DNA of 64,000 bases from Ampelomyces quisqualis (Eukaryota > Ascomycota > Dothideomycetes > Pleosporales > Phaeosphaeriaceae), in the NCBI GenBank assembly GCA_018398575.1, contig JAGTXZ010000011.1, positions 1,054,001 to 1,118,000 of the forward strand. The letters are read 5' to 3'. The notes under the pieces are model-generated. The model worked only from the letters and a program-made list of their open reading frames with translations, did not search any database and was not told the DNA's origin. Position 1 is the stretch's first letter. The number at the start of each line of letters is the position of its first letter. This document shows positions 33,600 to 46,990 of the stretch, one piece after another. Both the position numbers and the translations under genes were made by a program.

Positions 33600-36100
33600 A
33601 GCCTAGACGTAGCTACTAGGCTTAACATCTTATAGGGCACAGGTTAGCAGGTACACAACGTACTCTATGTATAGACAGCTATAACTACTACTACTACTTA
33701 CAGAGTAGTAACTATCTTGCTAGTTAGTTATATTAGAATTATGTGCTGTGTCTGCTAGTGCTGTACTGTCTACTATAGTAGTCTATACTATTATATTATA
33801 TTAAAGCTAACCTAATAGTATCTACGCGTTATACTAGCAAAAGCATATTAAGTTATTATAACATTTGCTACGCCTGCTATTTACAACTACTTAATAACAC
33901 TCTATTTCTTCTTTATACTATTGCACTAACTTATTATACTTGTCTAGTTCTAGTTGCTATTTCTCTTTAGTTAAAGTAACTACGTTAAGTATATTACCTT
34001 TAATTATAATATTGTAGGCCTGCGTTAAAAATTCTTCTTATGCGTCTTCTGCTACAATACTCTAGCTACCTCTATAGTTCTTAAACTATAGCTATTTGTC
34101 TGCCTTATAAAGGTATTCTAGTGCAAGTTTATCTGTATATACGTACTCTTTTAGCAAAACATCTTTTACTTTACCTAATGCTTTACGTATACGTATATAG
34201 ATAGTACTCTATACAAGTTATTATATATTGCATTATGTTTAGACCTACTTATATTATTAGTATCTCTATGTAGGACTTTTTCTCTCTCTTTAACGTTCTC
34301 TTCTATATTCTTTTCTATTAAGTAGTTTGCTTTTTTCTTCTCTTTGTTGTTGTAATTGTCTATAAGCGCATTATAGCAATCTTGCTCCTCTTCTATGCAG
34401 TTAGCTAGGATATTATCTACGTTATTTTTATAGGTATCCTTTAGCACTAAAACATTAGCCCTGTTATTCTTTTATTAGTTTGTGTGTACAGTAATATCCT
34501 GTTGTATATTATCCTATATAAGAATCTGTTAAATACCTCTTAGGTTCTTCTATTTTTTGCAAATAGCATTAAAGTAGTCTGCTTTCTATTAGCTAATACT
34601 ATGTGTAGAACTTGCAATATACTCTCTATAGTGTATCTATAGAAGAGTATAGTTTTCCTAGTACTATTGTTATTAAATTCTCTTATTGCATTAAATATAA
34701 CTAAGCCTATTAGTGCTACTATATTTGCACTTAGTTTATTAAACTTCTCTTAATTCTTAGTTATTGCAGTAATGCTCTATTTCCTATTATTATAGAATAA
34801 CTATGCTATTACTGCTACAAGACTAGAGTTTAGAAATCTAGCAGATTTAGGCTGTCTTTAGTTAGCTAGCATAGCTGTTTTAGAGGTGTACTTACGTTCT
34901 TTAGGTCTTGTAGTAAGTAAATAAAGTCTTTAAGCAGTTTGCTAGGCTTAAGAACCTATCTATCTAGGTAGTTTAATGTATAAGTACTAGTAATTTCTAG
35001 TTGTCTTTACTTTATTACGTAGGTCTGTAAGTTACTATATATGTCTAGCATCTAGGCGCCTACTATTAGCTACTGTCCTTAGTAGGCTGCAATAGTACCT
35101 ATATAGCAGGCAGCTTCTTTGCATAGTATTAAGCTAATATATAATTAAACTAACAATAGTAGAGTATTCTATACTTCTATCTAAGCGTCTAGTAGCATTT
35201 AGGCGTACATATACCTGTGTGTATTAAGCTATAGTGTTATTACTATACTATATAGCGTCTTTCTGTTATTAGTAAGTAGTTGCGTTACTAAGATAACTCT
35301 TGCTTTCTCTAGTATAGTCTTGTTTTCTAGTAATACACTTTCCTTTGCCTAACGTTTTTCTTTCTCCTATAGTAGTAACTTAAATAGGTCTGTACTAGAT
35401 AAGAAGAGTTACAACTCTATAATAGTTAGAACTACTTATTTATGCATAGTAAGGCATCTTCCTATAATACAATAGCCTTAAGTCTAATAGTAGTTTTCTT
35501 TTAACTACTAATATTTTCTATATATTAGTCCTATAAGTTTTTAGTTTATGTTAGCTTGTTATGCTTATACTACTGCTATATCTAGATTTTTCTTGTTAAC
35601 AAGTAAGTAAGGCTACTAATCTAGAAGTGTATAGTATTTGATCTCTAGGCTATCTTATTAGGTAACTTTTTAGTTAGGCTAGTGTAGCAGTTAGTTATAC
35701 GTCTGTTTTAACCCTAGAGTTAAGGCTTAAGGATAGTAGCGTTAGAGTTTAAACAGTTTTTGGTTTCTGCAGCGTCTTAGTTTTTAGTATGTTAGTTCTA
35801 AGGTTATATCCTCTAGAAGGCTAACCTTTGCACTATTATCTGTTAGCGCTTGTTTTAGCGCTTGTTTAGACAGAAATATAGTGTACTACTAATATTACTT
35901 AAATTTGCTGCTTAGTGTAAAGTATATAGAGTAAGCGCTTACTCTTTAAATATTAGAAAACTATTAGTAAAGGTAGCAGAAGTAAGTAATATGTGTAGCG
36001 CAACAGAGCTTTTACTTTATAGGTATAAGTAGAGTTTTTATAACATATACAGTCTAATATTGCCTTAAATTCTGCTAGAGCGTAGTAGTTAGGCTGTTTA
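33600..36100 (-). pseudogene. Unrecognised minus-strand coding remnant
   Basis: Read from 36100 downward, frames with Gln-type stops give LLENKTILEKARVILVTQLL, then THRYMYAQMLLDAQIEVQNT at about 35200 and LYISLILCKEAACYIGTIAA at about 35110. Near 34000-33900 the reading is VTLTKEKQQLELDKYNKLVQ. One segment, 34175-34447, is fully open: about 90 codons, very rich in Asn, Lys and Glu, with CIEEEQDCYNALID and ENVKEREKVLHRD. It has no ATG start, since a stop lies just upstream. The absence of stops there in a region this damaged suggests genuine coding. I do not recognise a domain. It lies downstream, on the same strand, of another unassigned frame (36700-41000). Confidence 0.4.
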
Positions 36101-36120
36101 ATTAGATAGCTTCTTGTTCT

Positions 36121-36640
36121 TAACTGCGTGCTAGCGTATATAACAGTTGTCTACTATTAGCACAAATAGTAGTATGCGCAATATAAGCAATTAGGTGCTC
36201 TTCTATCCTTAACTAAATGTTAGCGTATATAACAGTTGTTTACTATTAGCACAAATAGTAGTGCGCACAATATAAGTAATTAGGTGCTCTTTTGTTTTTA
36301 ACTAAATGTTAGCGTACCTAATAGTTGTCTACTATTAGCATAAATAGTAGTGCGCGCAATACAAGCAATTAAGTACTCTTTTATTCTTAACTAAATGTTA
36401 GCGTATATAATAGTTGTCTACTATTAGTATAAATAGTAGTGCGCGTAATACAGGTAATTAAGTGCTCTTTTATCCTTAACTAAATGTTAGCGTATATAAT
36501 AGTTGTCTACTATTAGCACAAATAGAAGTGCGCGCAATATAAGTAATTAGGTACTTTTCTGTTCTTAACTAAATGTTAGCGTATATAATAGTTGTCTACT
36601 ATTAGCATAAATAGTTATGCGCGCAATATAAGCAATTTAG
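36121..36640. repeat. 89-bp tandem array, six copies
   Basis: Units start at 36121, 36210, 36299, 36388, 36477 and 36566, each opening taact(a/g)(a/c)(a/g)tg(t/c)tagcgta and containing ttgtctactattagca and gtgcgcgcaatata. Inside each unit ctactattagcacaaatagtag is an imperfect palindrome. Differences between units are mainly transitions. Confidence 0.95.
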
Positions 36641-36699
36641 TAGCTCTATACACAGAAAACTATTTACCTAGTAAGTTGTTAGTACAGATCTAGTATACT

Positions 36700-39600
36700 A
36701 CTATGCTAGTTATGTTTGTAGTTTAATTGTAAATAACGCCTAATATATCTTTAATGCAACTGTCTCTTGTAATACGCTGTACTAGCGTACCTTTATAGAT
36801 ATCTATATTTACGCCTATCTATCTTCCTTCTTTATATAGTAATATATACTGTTACATTTACTTTAAAAGCCTAATTTATGCTCTAATATCTGCACAAATA
36901 AATTGTAATTAAGGTTATTAATATACTTGTCTATTACTAGCAGGTTATAGTGTACATGTAACAGCTAGTTTGTCTTAATAAGAGTGTGCTTGTTTCTAGT
37001 TGCGTTTAATACTAATATAGTTATTATATTAAATATAATTTGTGTTATACTTAACTCTTTATTAACTGTTTCTATTATCTTTCTATGTAGGTTTCTATCT
37101 AGCAAAGCTTACTTCTAATTGTTATTTAGTTTAGTTTTGTTCTGTTTCAAGCGTATCTATTAGGCTGCGTTGTAGTTATATTAGACAGCAAAGTATATAA
37201 TTGTCTAGATAAGGCAACTATTAGCTACGTTTTATAGTAGTCTATTCTGTTATAATGTAATTGCCCTTGTTAATTTACTATAGGTGTTCTTTTGCTGTAG
37301 TTATCTGTAGAGAATAGCCTAGCATCTTCTGCCTTCTTATCTCTTATTTTATATTAGAGTATATTAAGTTATATTCTTCTACTATTAGTTATATTATATT
37401 GCATATACTGTCTTTTAATAATTATGTCTAGTGTTACTACAGTAGTACTATCCTTCTGTCTGCACTAACTAGCAATTCTAAGTAACTGTTACAATATCTC
37501 TGTAATACTTACGTACGTAGATAAGAGTTACTAGTATTACGCATTTGTAGTAGTATATAGTGTATAGTAAAGAGATTATGTTAGCAGCCTTGCGCTATAG
37601 TCCTATATTATAGCGCTTATTATATTAGCAGGTTTGCGTTCTATTAGGTATATTAAAGTAATAGTAGGGCTATTGTTAGATATACAATTCTATTTACTGT
37701 GTCTAATGCTATATACTAGCTGTCTTGCTACATTTGCTTCTGTTTATAATTCTGCACTATACGTGTCTAGTCTTAATTAAACGTAAAAGAATACAGTCTA
37801 TTATATTTGTTTTAATTAATGTAATTGTTTATATAGTACAAAACAAAGACTTTATTATTAAGTGTAGGTAGATCCTTTAGTACTAGGTATATAGAGTAAA
37901 TAATAGTTGTTATATTATATATCTTAAATACTTGTAATATATATTACTTAGTCTTTATACTATATATGCAGCAGCGCACGCTTAGTATTCCTATTGTATT
38001 ATTAATTTAACTGTTGTTATTAAACGCTATAACTTTACAAAAGGCACCTATATACTTATGTTTCTTTCTGTCCTTATCTTAGTGTTTGTTGTTAATAAAT
38101 ATAAGTATTAGGTGTACCTAAGCTACAGCTCTACTGTTTGCAACAGTCTAAGACAGTTACGTATAGTCCTTATATTTAAACTCTTACACTTATACGTAAT
38201 CTTTGCACTATTTTCTAGTCTTATACTAGTAAGGCGCGTATTGCATAATATCTTCTTTATAATGTTTAAGATTATTATAGCGTTTGCTTAATAGCCTTAA
38301 GCATCTTATAGAAGAGTATATTTTTACATTTATTCTATTTACCTAGTAAGAGTTAGAGTTCTGTCTATCTTTATTATATAGAGTAACAAGGTAGCTAGTT
38401 ACCTTCTAATAGTAGTGTTAAACAAATACTACAGTAGTATGTGTAAAGTCTAGCAACGTAATATATGCAGTAACCTTACTAAAGGGCAGTATAATAGAAT
38501 TTAGTAACATACCTAGTATAAACTATCTAAGTTGTTTAAATAGTATTACTGTTAACACGCTTATAGTAAAGGTATACTTACGCTAGTTAGCAGTAGTACA
38601 CTATTAACTTTAGTCTATAACTATCTTGTGTTTAAACGCTATAAGCGCAAGCTATCTAGAGTTATAGAAGCAGATTTACGTAAAAAAATCTCTCTTGTTT
38701 GTTATTAGGTAGAATTGTTTTACTATTATAATATAGTAGGCCTTGCTATTTATTCTAGTGTATATACTATTAAGAGCTCTATATATACAGATATTATTAA
38801 TAATATAGGTTAGCGCATGCTATTTAGAGTAGTTAAAATCCTTTTCTTCTCCTTACGTCTGTCTAAAAGGTTAAAACTCTTCTTTTAGAACATCTATTTG
38901 TTTAATAACTAACAACATATACCCTAACGTGTTTTTATTATAACTTTTATATTATAAGAGTACTAGTAGATTGCACGCAGCCTAGATAAAATGCAACGCG
39001 TATAGTGCCTTAGTTACTAGTAGAGAAGACACTACTACTATAAATTAGTAAATTACTACTTTTTATTCTGCGCTAGTCTACTGCAACACTTTTGTAAAAG
39101 CCTTCTTATTATTAAACTGTTTTAGTCTAGTGTTATGCTTAACCTAGCAAAACCTTTTATTTAACTAGGCACAGCTGTTATCTTCTGTTACTAGAACTAT
39201 AGCACTATTCTAGCTCTTCTTTTGTCTAAGGTATATATCTATTAGCATGTCTTCTGTAAATTCTAATATCTTTATAACTAATCTCTTAAGCAGTAAATAT
39301 AATGTATCTATAGCTAATAACTTATATATATTAAAGTTGTAGTAATTCTAGCTAAAGTACTCTACTAGATAAACGTAATCCTTATATTCTTTATTAAGAT
39401 AATAATCTTGTTATAAGCGTGTATACTTTTCTGTTTGCTATAGATATTTATTGCATAAGTTCTCTTGTTTATCTAGTAGTACTATGTATTAAGTATAGTA
39501 TCTGTTTTTCTTTACACCTGTTAGTAGCACTTGCTCTTTATAGTTAGCTAAAATTGCATAAATAGTTAAGTAACACTATTGCGTCTGTTAGTTAGTATAC

Positions 39601-41000
39601 TCTAGCTATATGCTGTATTTAGCAGCCTCTTTAAGTGCTACAGTTGCTAGTTAGCGTCTGTCTTCTATAGTAACTCTCTGTTATTAACGCTGTAGTTAGT
39701 ACTTACGCAACAATAGTTTGCCTATACAGTAATAATACACTTTACTCTTTAGAATAAGATCTAGAAGCTTAGCTATTAAGATAAATCTAGCTAGTAGTGT
39801 CCTAGGTGTTGTTTTGTGTTGTTATACCTTATAGTTAAGATTCCTAATAGTAACATATATTAGCTATACTGCTATGTTACTAGATATTATAGACAACTAT
39901 GTTTTGTCTACTACTAGTATAACTAGTATAAGGGTTGCACTATCTAGCAAGCGCTGTTGTATTAACTACTACTAATTCTCTAAGTGTAGTTTGTAATATA
40001 CTCTTGTAGGTTTGTTAGGTGTGCCTGTAAAAGAAGAGCTAGGTGCGTAAACTATCTTGTTAGTAAATAGGTAATAACTAAGTATAAAGGCAATCTGTAA
40101 TATAATATCTTAGTATATAAATATATATTAGTTAGGTTAGAGGTTTAGTAACCTAGATGTAATTGCTACGTCCTCTTATATCTATACGTTGTCTTGTAGC
40201 CTAGATTAAATATTTAACATAGCCTACTACTACTAGCACCCTAATTAGAACTGCAGCTGTAAATATAGCTTATATAGCTATATGTTAGTAAAAAGGCTGT
40301 TAACATTACCTAATGTGCATTTTATTCTTTGCAGCTATAATGCAAACGCTAGTGCAAAAAGAGAACTAAAGAGCTCTACTATATTATTCCTATTAGTGTT
40401 AGCACGCGTATACTATTTAGCTGTGTATAGCCTACTGCTTTGCGTCTGCTATTTCTAAACCAAAGGGTTTACTAGCATGCTATCTACTTGCTGTCTTAAA
40501 CAGCTTGTCCTATCCTTATATAGACGCTAATATTAGGCCTATCTACTCTATTACTTTATATTTAGCTAAAGTGTAGTTGCGTTTATATAAAGTGTTGCTG
40601 TATAAAGCAGGTACTGTATTGTCTAGAGTAGCATCTATTACGTTACAGCTATTAGAGCTGTGCTATTATATTATAGTGTTAAGAGTTATAACTAGCATAT
40701 TATTAGGTAGTAGGTAGCAACGCGTCTAGCATTAAGCACTGTGTTTAACAAGTTCTACGTACGTCTTAGTGTAAAAGCTACACAGTATACATATATAATC
40801 TATTACTAATTTATTTATATATAACTCTATAGTTTAGATGTAAAGAGACTAAGTGTGCAAAAACAGTATTAATATTAGTTACATAGTGTTAAGGTAGTTA
40901 CTAGCAGTATCTATTTTGTACTGCATAGTCTATTATTTACAGTAGTCTACTAAAGTCTACTATAGCTAATAGTTACTTAACCTGTGTATAGAACTATGCT
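36700..41000 (-). pseudogene. Long unrecognised minus-strand coding remnant
   Basis: From about 41000 down to at least 37700 one strand reads as protein over roughly a thousand codons if TAA/TAG stand for Gln/Trp. Landmarks are KPFGLEIADAKQQAIHSQI (about 40460), FSFCTSVCIIAAKNKMHI (about 40340), ATRQRIDIRGRSNYIQVTK (about 40180) and LFFYRHTQQTYKSILQTTLR (about 39960). QNSAIVLVTEDNSCAQLNKR is at about 39200 and SLLVTKALYALHFIQAAC at about 38990. The length and orientation suggest one large gene of a mobile element. I do not recognise transposase, recombinase, helicase or polymerase signatures. The 89-bp array separates it from the 33600-36100 remnant. Confidence 0.4.
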
Positions 41001-41750
41001 AACAGTTGTAGGCGCAATAACTAATATTTTTCTTTTCTTTAATATTCTTTATTACTCTAATAACTGTTACGTTATTACACTAGAGCTTACTTATTAATAA
41101 CTAGATTGGTTAGGCTAGCTAACACAGCTTAATAAAGATTAATATTAATAATAATCTTTACACTAAAAAATATTAACACCTTAGAATAAATAAGTTACTA
41201 CGCGTTTAGAATATATATAGTAGAACCTAAACACCTAAAAAGGTAAGTATACCTGCAAGTAGACACATATAAGGTTTAAAAGTATAAAAAAAATAGACTA
41301 GTAGCTCTAGTAGCCTAATATACAACTTGTACCAAGGTAGCTAAGCTTAGTACAAATAGAAGCAGGTAGAATAGTGTACTATATATACTATAGGTAAGAC
41401 TAGTAACAGGCGTAGGCAATTACTTAACAGTAAGAAATAATAAGTATAATTTATATACAGTGTTAACTAATGTTTTAAGCAGCTAGTATATTTAATCTTT
41501 TCTAGTTTTAAAATGCCTGCAGATCTAATTTATATTCTTTCTCTAGCACAGTATAAGACAGTTTTCTACTAGAGACTACTGTTTTAACTCGCCCTAATAT
41601 GCAAATACAACAAGAGCTAAATAGTAAAAAAGACTGTTAACAAACTACTATATATTAAACGCATCTACGTGCTGCTTACTCTTAAACTATTAGCGCTAAT
41701 AGAGCATATAATAGCCTTGCTAGCTAGCTACTCTTTGCCTTTTACTATAT
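41001..41750. other. No gene recognised
   Basis: AT-rich sequence without a readable frame in either strand. Confidence 0.4.
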
Positions 41751-41760
41751 ATACGTTTTC

Positions 41761-42080
41761 CTAACCTTAAAACTAGAGATAAATTTACCTATATCTCTCT
41801 ACTCTTAGAGTTAAGGTAATAGTCTTTTGTTAAAATATACACAGAACTTAGTATTATTTTTATCTATTATACACTTGCGCCTTCTTATACTTCCCTAACC
41901 TTAAAACTAGAGATAAATTTACTTATGTGTCTCTAGTCTTAGAGTTAAGGTAACAGTCTTTTGTTAAAATATATACAAAACTTAGTATTATTTTTATCTA
42001 TTGTATACTTACGCCTTCTTACACTTTTCTAACCTTAAAACTAAAGATAAATTTACCTATATGCCTATATATGCAGCTAC
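41761..42080. repeat. 134-bp tandem repeat, about 2.4 copies
   Basis: ctaaccttaaaactagag starts at 41761 and 41895, and a variant at 42029, giving a 134-bp period. Each full unit also contains cttagagttaaggta, an imperfect inverted partner of the unit's start, so each could fold back on itself. Confidence 0.85.
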
Positions 42081-42359
42081 TTCTTAACACATAACTTATA
42101 CTTCTAATTTAATATTACTGTCTTTTTATATATATTTCTTGTAAGTCTAAGAGACTTAATCCTTTATTATATTTTTATTCTTACAAAACTAAAACTATAC
42201 CTATTATATCTATATGTTTGTGTAGTTTAAAAATCTAGAACTAAGCTTTACTATATTGTTAGCACTACACCTGCACTACTTCTTAGCCTACTAGTATAGA
42301 AGTAAATTTATGTCCTAGATAGACTCTTTAGTAGTTGTTTAGATGTTGTAGCTTAACTA

Positions 42360-42840
42360 AGATACCTTATAACGTGTTTAACAACAAGAATCTCTACAAT
42401 AACAGCTACAATAGCATTCTAATACGTATATTAATAACCTAGCCTAACTTAAAAGCGCTATTGTTGCAATAACTTTGTTATGTCCTGTAATACTATTACT
42501 TAACTAAGATACCTTATAGCGTGTTTAAAAGCAAAGATCTCTACAACAACAGCTATAATAGTATCCTAATGCGCATATTAATAACTTAGCCTAACTTAAA
42601 AGCGCTATTGTTGTAACAACTTTATTATATTCTGCAACACTATTACTTAACTAAGATACCTTATAGCGTGTTTAAAAGCAAGAATCTCTACAATAACAGC
42701 TGTAATAGCATCCTAGTACGCATATTAACAACTTAGCCTAACTTAAGAGCACTGTTATTACAATAACTTTATTATATCCTGTAATATATATTAATAACTT
42801 AGCCTAACTTAAGAACGCAATTCTTATACTATTAGGTAAC
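42360..42840. repeat. 147-bp tandem repeat, three copies plus a truncated one (right arm)
   Basis: tagcctaactta recurs near 42440, 42588, 42735 and, shortened, 42802. Units also share ttaactaagataccttata and gcgctattgttg. The left arm has two units (9387-9660). Confidence 0.85.
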
Positions 42841-42879
42841 TAGAAGATATTAGAGATATAACTATAATTTACATACTTT

Positions 42880-43290
42880 TGTCTATATATTATTATAGGC
42901 AAAAATTAAAGATAACGTAGAGTTGCAGTTGTTTGTTAGGACATCTCTATCCTAGCACTCTTATTAGGCTCTTTAACAGCAAAGCCTACCTAAGTAGCTG
43001 TAACCTCTCTTATACTATATATAATACATTTCTGTTAGACCCTATAAGTAGCAATCTAACGTCTAGATATTAAGATATTCTAACTATAACTTACATAACA
43101 TTAAGTTCCCTATTGTTACTAAGCTTTATTATAGCTTTAAGAACTTCTATTAACTTAAAGAAGTTACGCGCATTAAACTTATTTACACTAAGATGCTGCT
43201 AGCTAGTAACAAAAAGAATACTTACTACACTAGTAGGTATAACTAAGACTTTAAAGGACACTTGTATAAATTAAAATAATAGGCCTATAT
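42880..43290 (-). pseudogene. Conserved coding fragment opposite to the transposase (right copy)
   Basis: The minus-strand frame matches the left copy at 8890-9320: VIPTSVV-ILFV, then FFKLIEVLKAIIKLSNN, YLDVRLLLIGSNRNVLYIVQ and LLRQALLLKSLIRVLGQRC. It has fewer stops than the left copy. The family is not recognised. It lies on the strand opposite to the pogo-type transposase, about 650 bp before that gene's start. Confidence 0.42.
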
Positions 43291-43428
43291 TTGTTTGTCT
43301 TAGAGACGCTTAGCAGAAAAGAACATATATAAGAGGTAACACACAATACTTTATAAATCTTGTATATAGTATATAAGGCAGTAAACACTTTAAACGCATT
43401 AATCTTTACAATTAGGCCTTTCTAACAA

Positions 43429-43731
43429 CTAGCAGCTATAGTTATGTTACACTATTAGCAACTATTATCTACTAGAGAATACTACTAGTGCTATACGCAA
43501 CCTACTACTACAGTAGGCTCTTCTAACTACTAGCAGCTACAGTTATATTGCACTGTTAGTAACTGTTGTCTACTAGAGAATACTACTAGTGCTGTACACA
43601 ACCTACTACTATAGCAGGCTCTTTTAATAACTAGCAGCTATAGTTATGTTGCACTGTCTATAACTATTATCTACTAAAGAGTACTGTTAGTGTTAATTGT
43701 AAGCTATCTACTGCAATAGGCACTTAGAGCA
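43429..43731. repeat. 101-bp tandem repeat, three copies (right arm)
   Basis: ctagcagcta starts units at 43429, 43530 and 43631. Each has agttatgttgcactgtta, tctactagagaatact and gtaggctctt. The left arm has two. Confidence 0.9.
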
Positions 43732-43939
43732 ACTAATTAGTGCTATAATAATACTAGTATAAGTTTAAAGCTAAGTTTAGATTTTGTTTTATATTAAATA
43801 CTATAAGTAGCTACTAGAGTATTAGCATATATAAGTATATTGTCTTTACTATATTAGATAGTAGATTGCTTATTGTAAATATATCTAGTTTCTACTATTA
43901 TTTTACTACTATAACATTAAGCCTATATTACCTAGTTTA

Positions 43940-45900
43940 TAGATAGGTTAAGGTCTAACGCCTAACTAGCAATACAGTTATGCCTAGACTATTACAGAAC
44001 GTGTTAAGGTTTGTAAACATAAGGTATTGTTTCTGCATTTAACACTATAACAACTTACTATATAGGCTACTAGAGCCTTTTACTACTATATGTAACTAAA
44101 TAATATAACTAATATCCTCCTAATAACGCAAGAATACTTAGACAGTAACAAAACTAAATACACTAGCTATAACTACGCGCACAATAGGCGTCTGCAATAG
44201 AAAACTCTTAAGGCAGCTCTAAATAACTAGTATATAGAGTTGTAGGCAGCCTGCGTTAATGTTACTAATAACATAATTTGCAAAACTGCACGTTAACTTT
44301 AGCAACAGCTGCCTAAATACAACAGCTACAAAATACTAGAGTTTAATAACAGATAGCTTACTATATATAAACAATAATACAGCGTATAGTTATATAAACA
44401 GTTTGCAAAAACAGTAGGCAACTACAGCAGTATAATAGTTAAGAACACTAAGCTTATAATAGAAGAGATTTGCAACGTAGTAAGTAGATACGCGCCTAAG
44501 GATTTATATAATATAGACAAGGCTAGTATATACTAGAAACACTTGCCCTAATATATATTAGCAGACAATCTAGAAGCTAGACCTAGACTAAATAGAGAGT
44601 ATATAACTAGTATACTGTGCATAAACGCAGATAGCTTAGACTAAGTACTTCTATAGTTTATAGGATTCTTAAACTATATAACTTGTATAGACAGTAAGAA
44701 TAACTTAAATATCTGTAGTCTTAGTTGTGTCTATTAGGATAATAATTCTACCTAAATAGACACTAATATTATGCTAGAATAGCTAAAATAGTTTAATAAC
44801 TATATAAATAGACAAGTATTATTACTAATTAATAGGTTTCTGCCTTACAAACATGCAGTAGCTTAGCTTTAGATAAGCTACTAATTGCTGCGAAACGTTT
44901 AGTATATATAGTGTTAATATACTATAGGCTTATTATAGTAATAGAGGTTATAATACTTACTAATATAATAGAGTTAGGTTTCTGCCTGCAGGTAGCACAA
45001 TATTATACTAACTAATAGACTAAAGTATTACCTGCGCATAGAAGGCTAAAGTCTGCGCCTATTTCTTACACTTTGTAGTAGAGAAAAGTATAATAGGCAA
45101 ACATTCTACTAAGATAATAGATGTTATCTACGCTATTTACTAGAGATATTGCGCGTAGTATAACAAGATAAGAGCTAAGACTATATATAGTAGCTAGCAG
45201 ATCTTAATATGTCTAAACATATACTACAGCCTATAGCTATATATAGCTAACTTTTAGAAAACCTACTATAAGCTTAATAATTTAGTTAACTAGCTTAAAG
45301 ACATACGCGTTGTTAACAGTATAGACGTTAGAAGCTTTATTAAGTTACCTAAAGAGCGCAATCTTAACTATAAAGATCTAGCCTACCTCTTAGACTATAT
45401 TGTTGTAATATATAGTCTAAACAAGATAGAAGAGAACTATAAGGTACTATTACTCTTTAGACTATTACACTGCAAAGTAATAGACATAATAGATTAACTA
45501 TAAGTATATGTAGGTTAGCAAGAGTTTACTACAAACAATAGGTAATATATTAATAAGCTAGAAGTACTATAACAGGCAACTATAAAATAGATAGCTGTAG
45601 AGCTGTAAGACAGACGCTAAAAAGATATACGTAACTAGGTAGTAAGACTACGCTAATACAAACACAAGAATGCTATATACCTAAAATAAGATAACACTAA
45701 GCTGTTTATAAGTGTAAAAACTAAGAGTAATGTTATAGTGTAGTTATAGTTAGAAAAGCGTAACAATACTATACTTAACTAGAACAAGAATAGCTATTGC
45801 ACAAATTATTCTATAGGGCCTGTAATCTCTAGTATTTTAGCTAGCGCATTAACTAAAATAACTAGACAATGTTAGCCTAGCAAACACTAAAATTAAAGAA
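43940..45900 (+). pseudogene. Pogo/CENP-B-type DDE transposase remnant, right copy
   Basis: A plus-strand frame of over 600 codons is readable through stops. The N-terminal helix-turn-helix/CENP-B-like part (44170-44420) reads NQYIELQAACVNVTNNIICK and LPKYNSYKILEFNN. The DDE core follows: YAPKDLYNIDKASIYQKHLP at about 44490, containing the first Asp, then TSILCINADSLDQVLLQFIG. LLLINRFLPYKHAV at about 44815 has the second Asp changed to Asn (the family pattern is LLLDNFSAH), and then comes RNVQYI. The C-terminal half (45100-45550) is well conserved between arms. The family performs cut-and-paste transposition at TA. Terminal repeats of a free pogo element were not found here, so it may belong to the larger inverted-repeat unit. 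Confidence 0.68.
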
Positions 45901-46640
45901 TAATTACCTAGCACTAACTATATTAGGCTAAAGACTAGATTAATAATCTAAAGTAGTAGTACATAATCTATGCAACTAAAAGAGCAGAGTTATTAAGAAA
46001 TTATACACACACAGTAATATCTAAGCAGAATAGTAGCGTAGGAAGTTAAGCACTCTAGTATACTAGTACTAAGTAGAGATACTACACTACAAGATATGTT
46101 AATAAGAGACAAGGCTATTATATAAGAATATAAGACAACAGACAATAATAGTATTCTTTATAAAATACTACGTACTGTATAATTTGTAATATTAGTTACT
46201 AATGCTAAGAAAGAACACTTAAACAAAGGAATACTACTATATTAACAGCAAACTTAGCGTTAAAAAGAGGAAACTAATCTCTTTATCAATAAATCTATAG
46301 AATATAAGGCAGAATTATCTAGTTAAAAATATAAACGTCTTAAACTAACATTAAAATATATAACAGAAGTAGGCTGCTATACACTTTCTTGCTAGCTGCA
46401 AGCTGCGTATACTATAGAGATCTGTTAACTACTATCTACGCTAATAGTACATAGTCTAGGGCGTTAGATACACTAACAGATAATATAGAATTATAATAGA
46501 ATAATATAGTGCAAAGGAATAAAAAGTAACAGACAGCTTTCCTTGCTAACAGGACTACAAACGTATAAAAAACTTCCTTATAATTCTATATAAACTGCTA
46601 GACGCTAGCATACAACTTAAACATTCTAACGCAGCCTTAT
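45901..46640. other. Right-arm spacer, no gene recognised
   Basis: Partner of 5716-6449 in the left arm. No readable frame. Confidence 0.45.
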
Positions 46641-46647
46641 TACGTAA

Positions 46648-46990
46648 CCTATCTACTACAATAGCACTAGTAGGTTTAGCTAAGTTTACCTGCTAGACTA
46701 AAGAGAGTGCTACTAATATAATATACAAGAGGTAAGTTGCCTATATTATAATATAAAAATATAGAAGGTAAGAATTTTACTTAGTACTATATAGTGTTCT
46801 ATAGTACTGTATAGTAGACCTGTCTACTATAATAGTACTAGTAGGTTTAGCTAAGTTTGCCTGCTAGACTAAAGAGAGTGCTACTAACATAATATACAAG
46901 AGGTAAGTTACCTATACTATAATATAAAAACCTAAGAAGTAAGAATTTTGCTTAGTGCTATATAGTGTTCTACAGTACTATATAGTAATA
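46648..46990. repeat. 171-bp tandem duplication (right arm)
   Basis: cct(a/g)tctactacaat starts at 46648 and 46819. Both units contain gcactagtaggtttagcta, agagagtgctacta and acaagaggtaagtt. The left arm has one unit. Confidence 0.85.

Noticed and set aside
36121..36640. CRISPR-like array
   Set aside because: The whole 89-bp unit is repeated without unique spacers, and the sequence is fungal.
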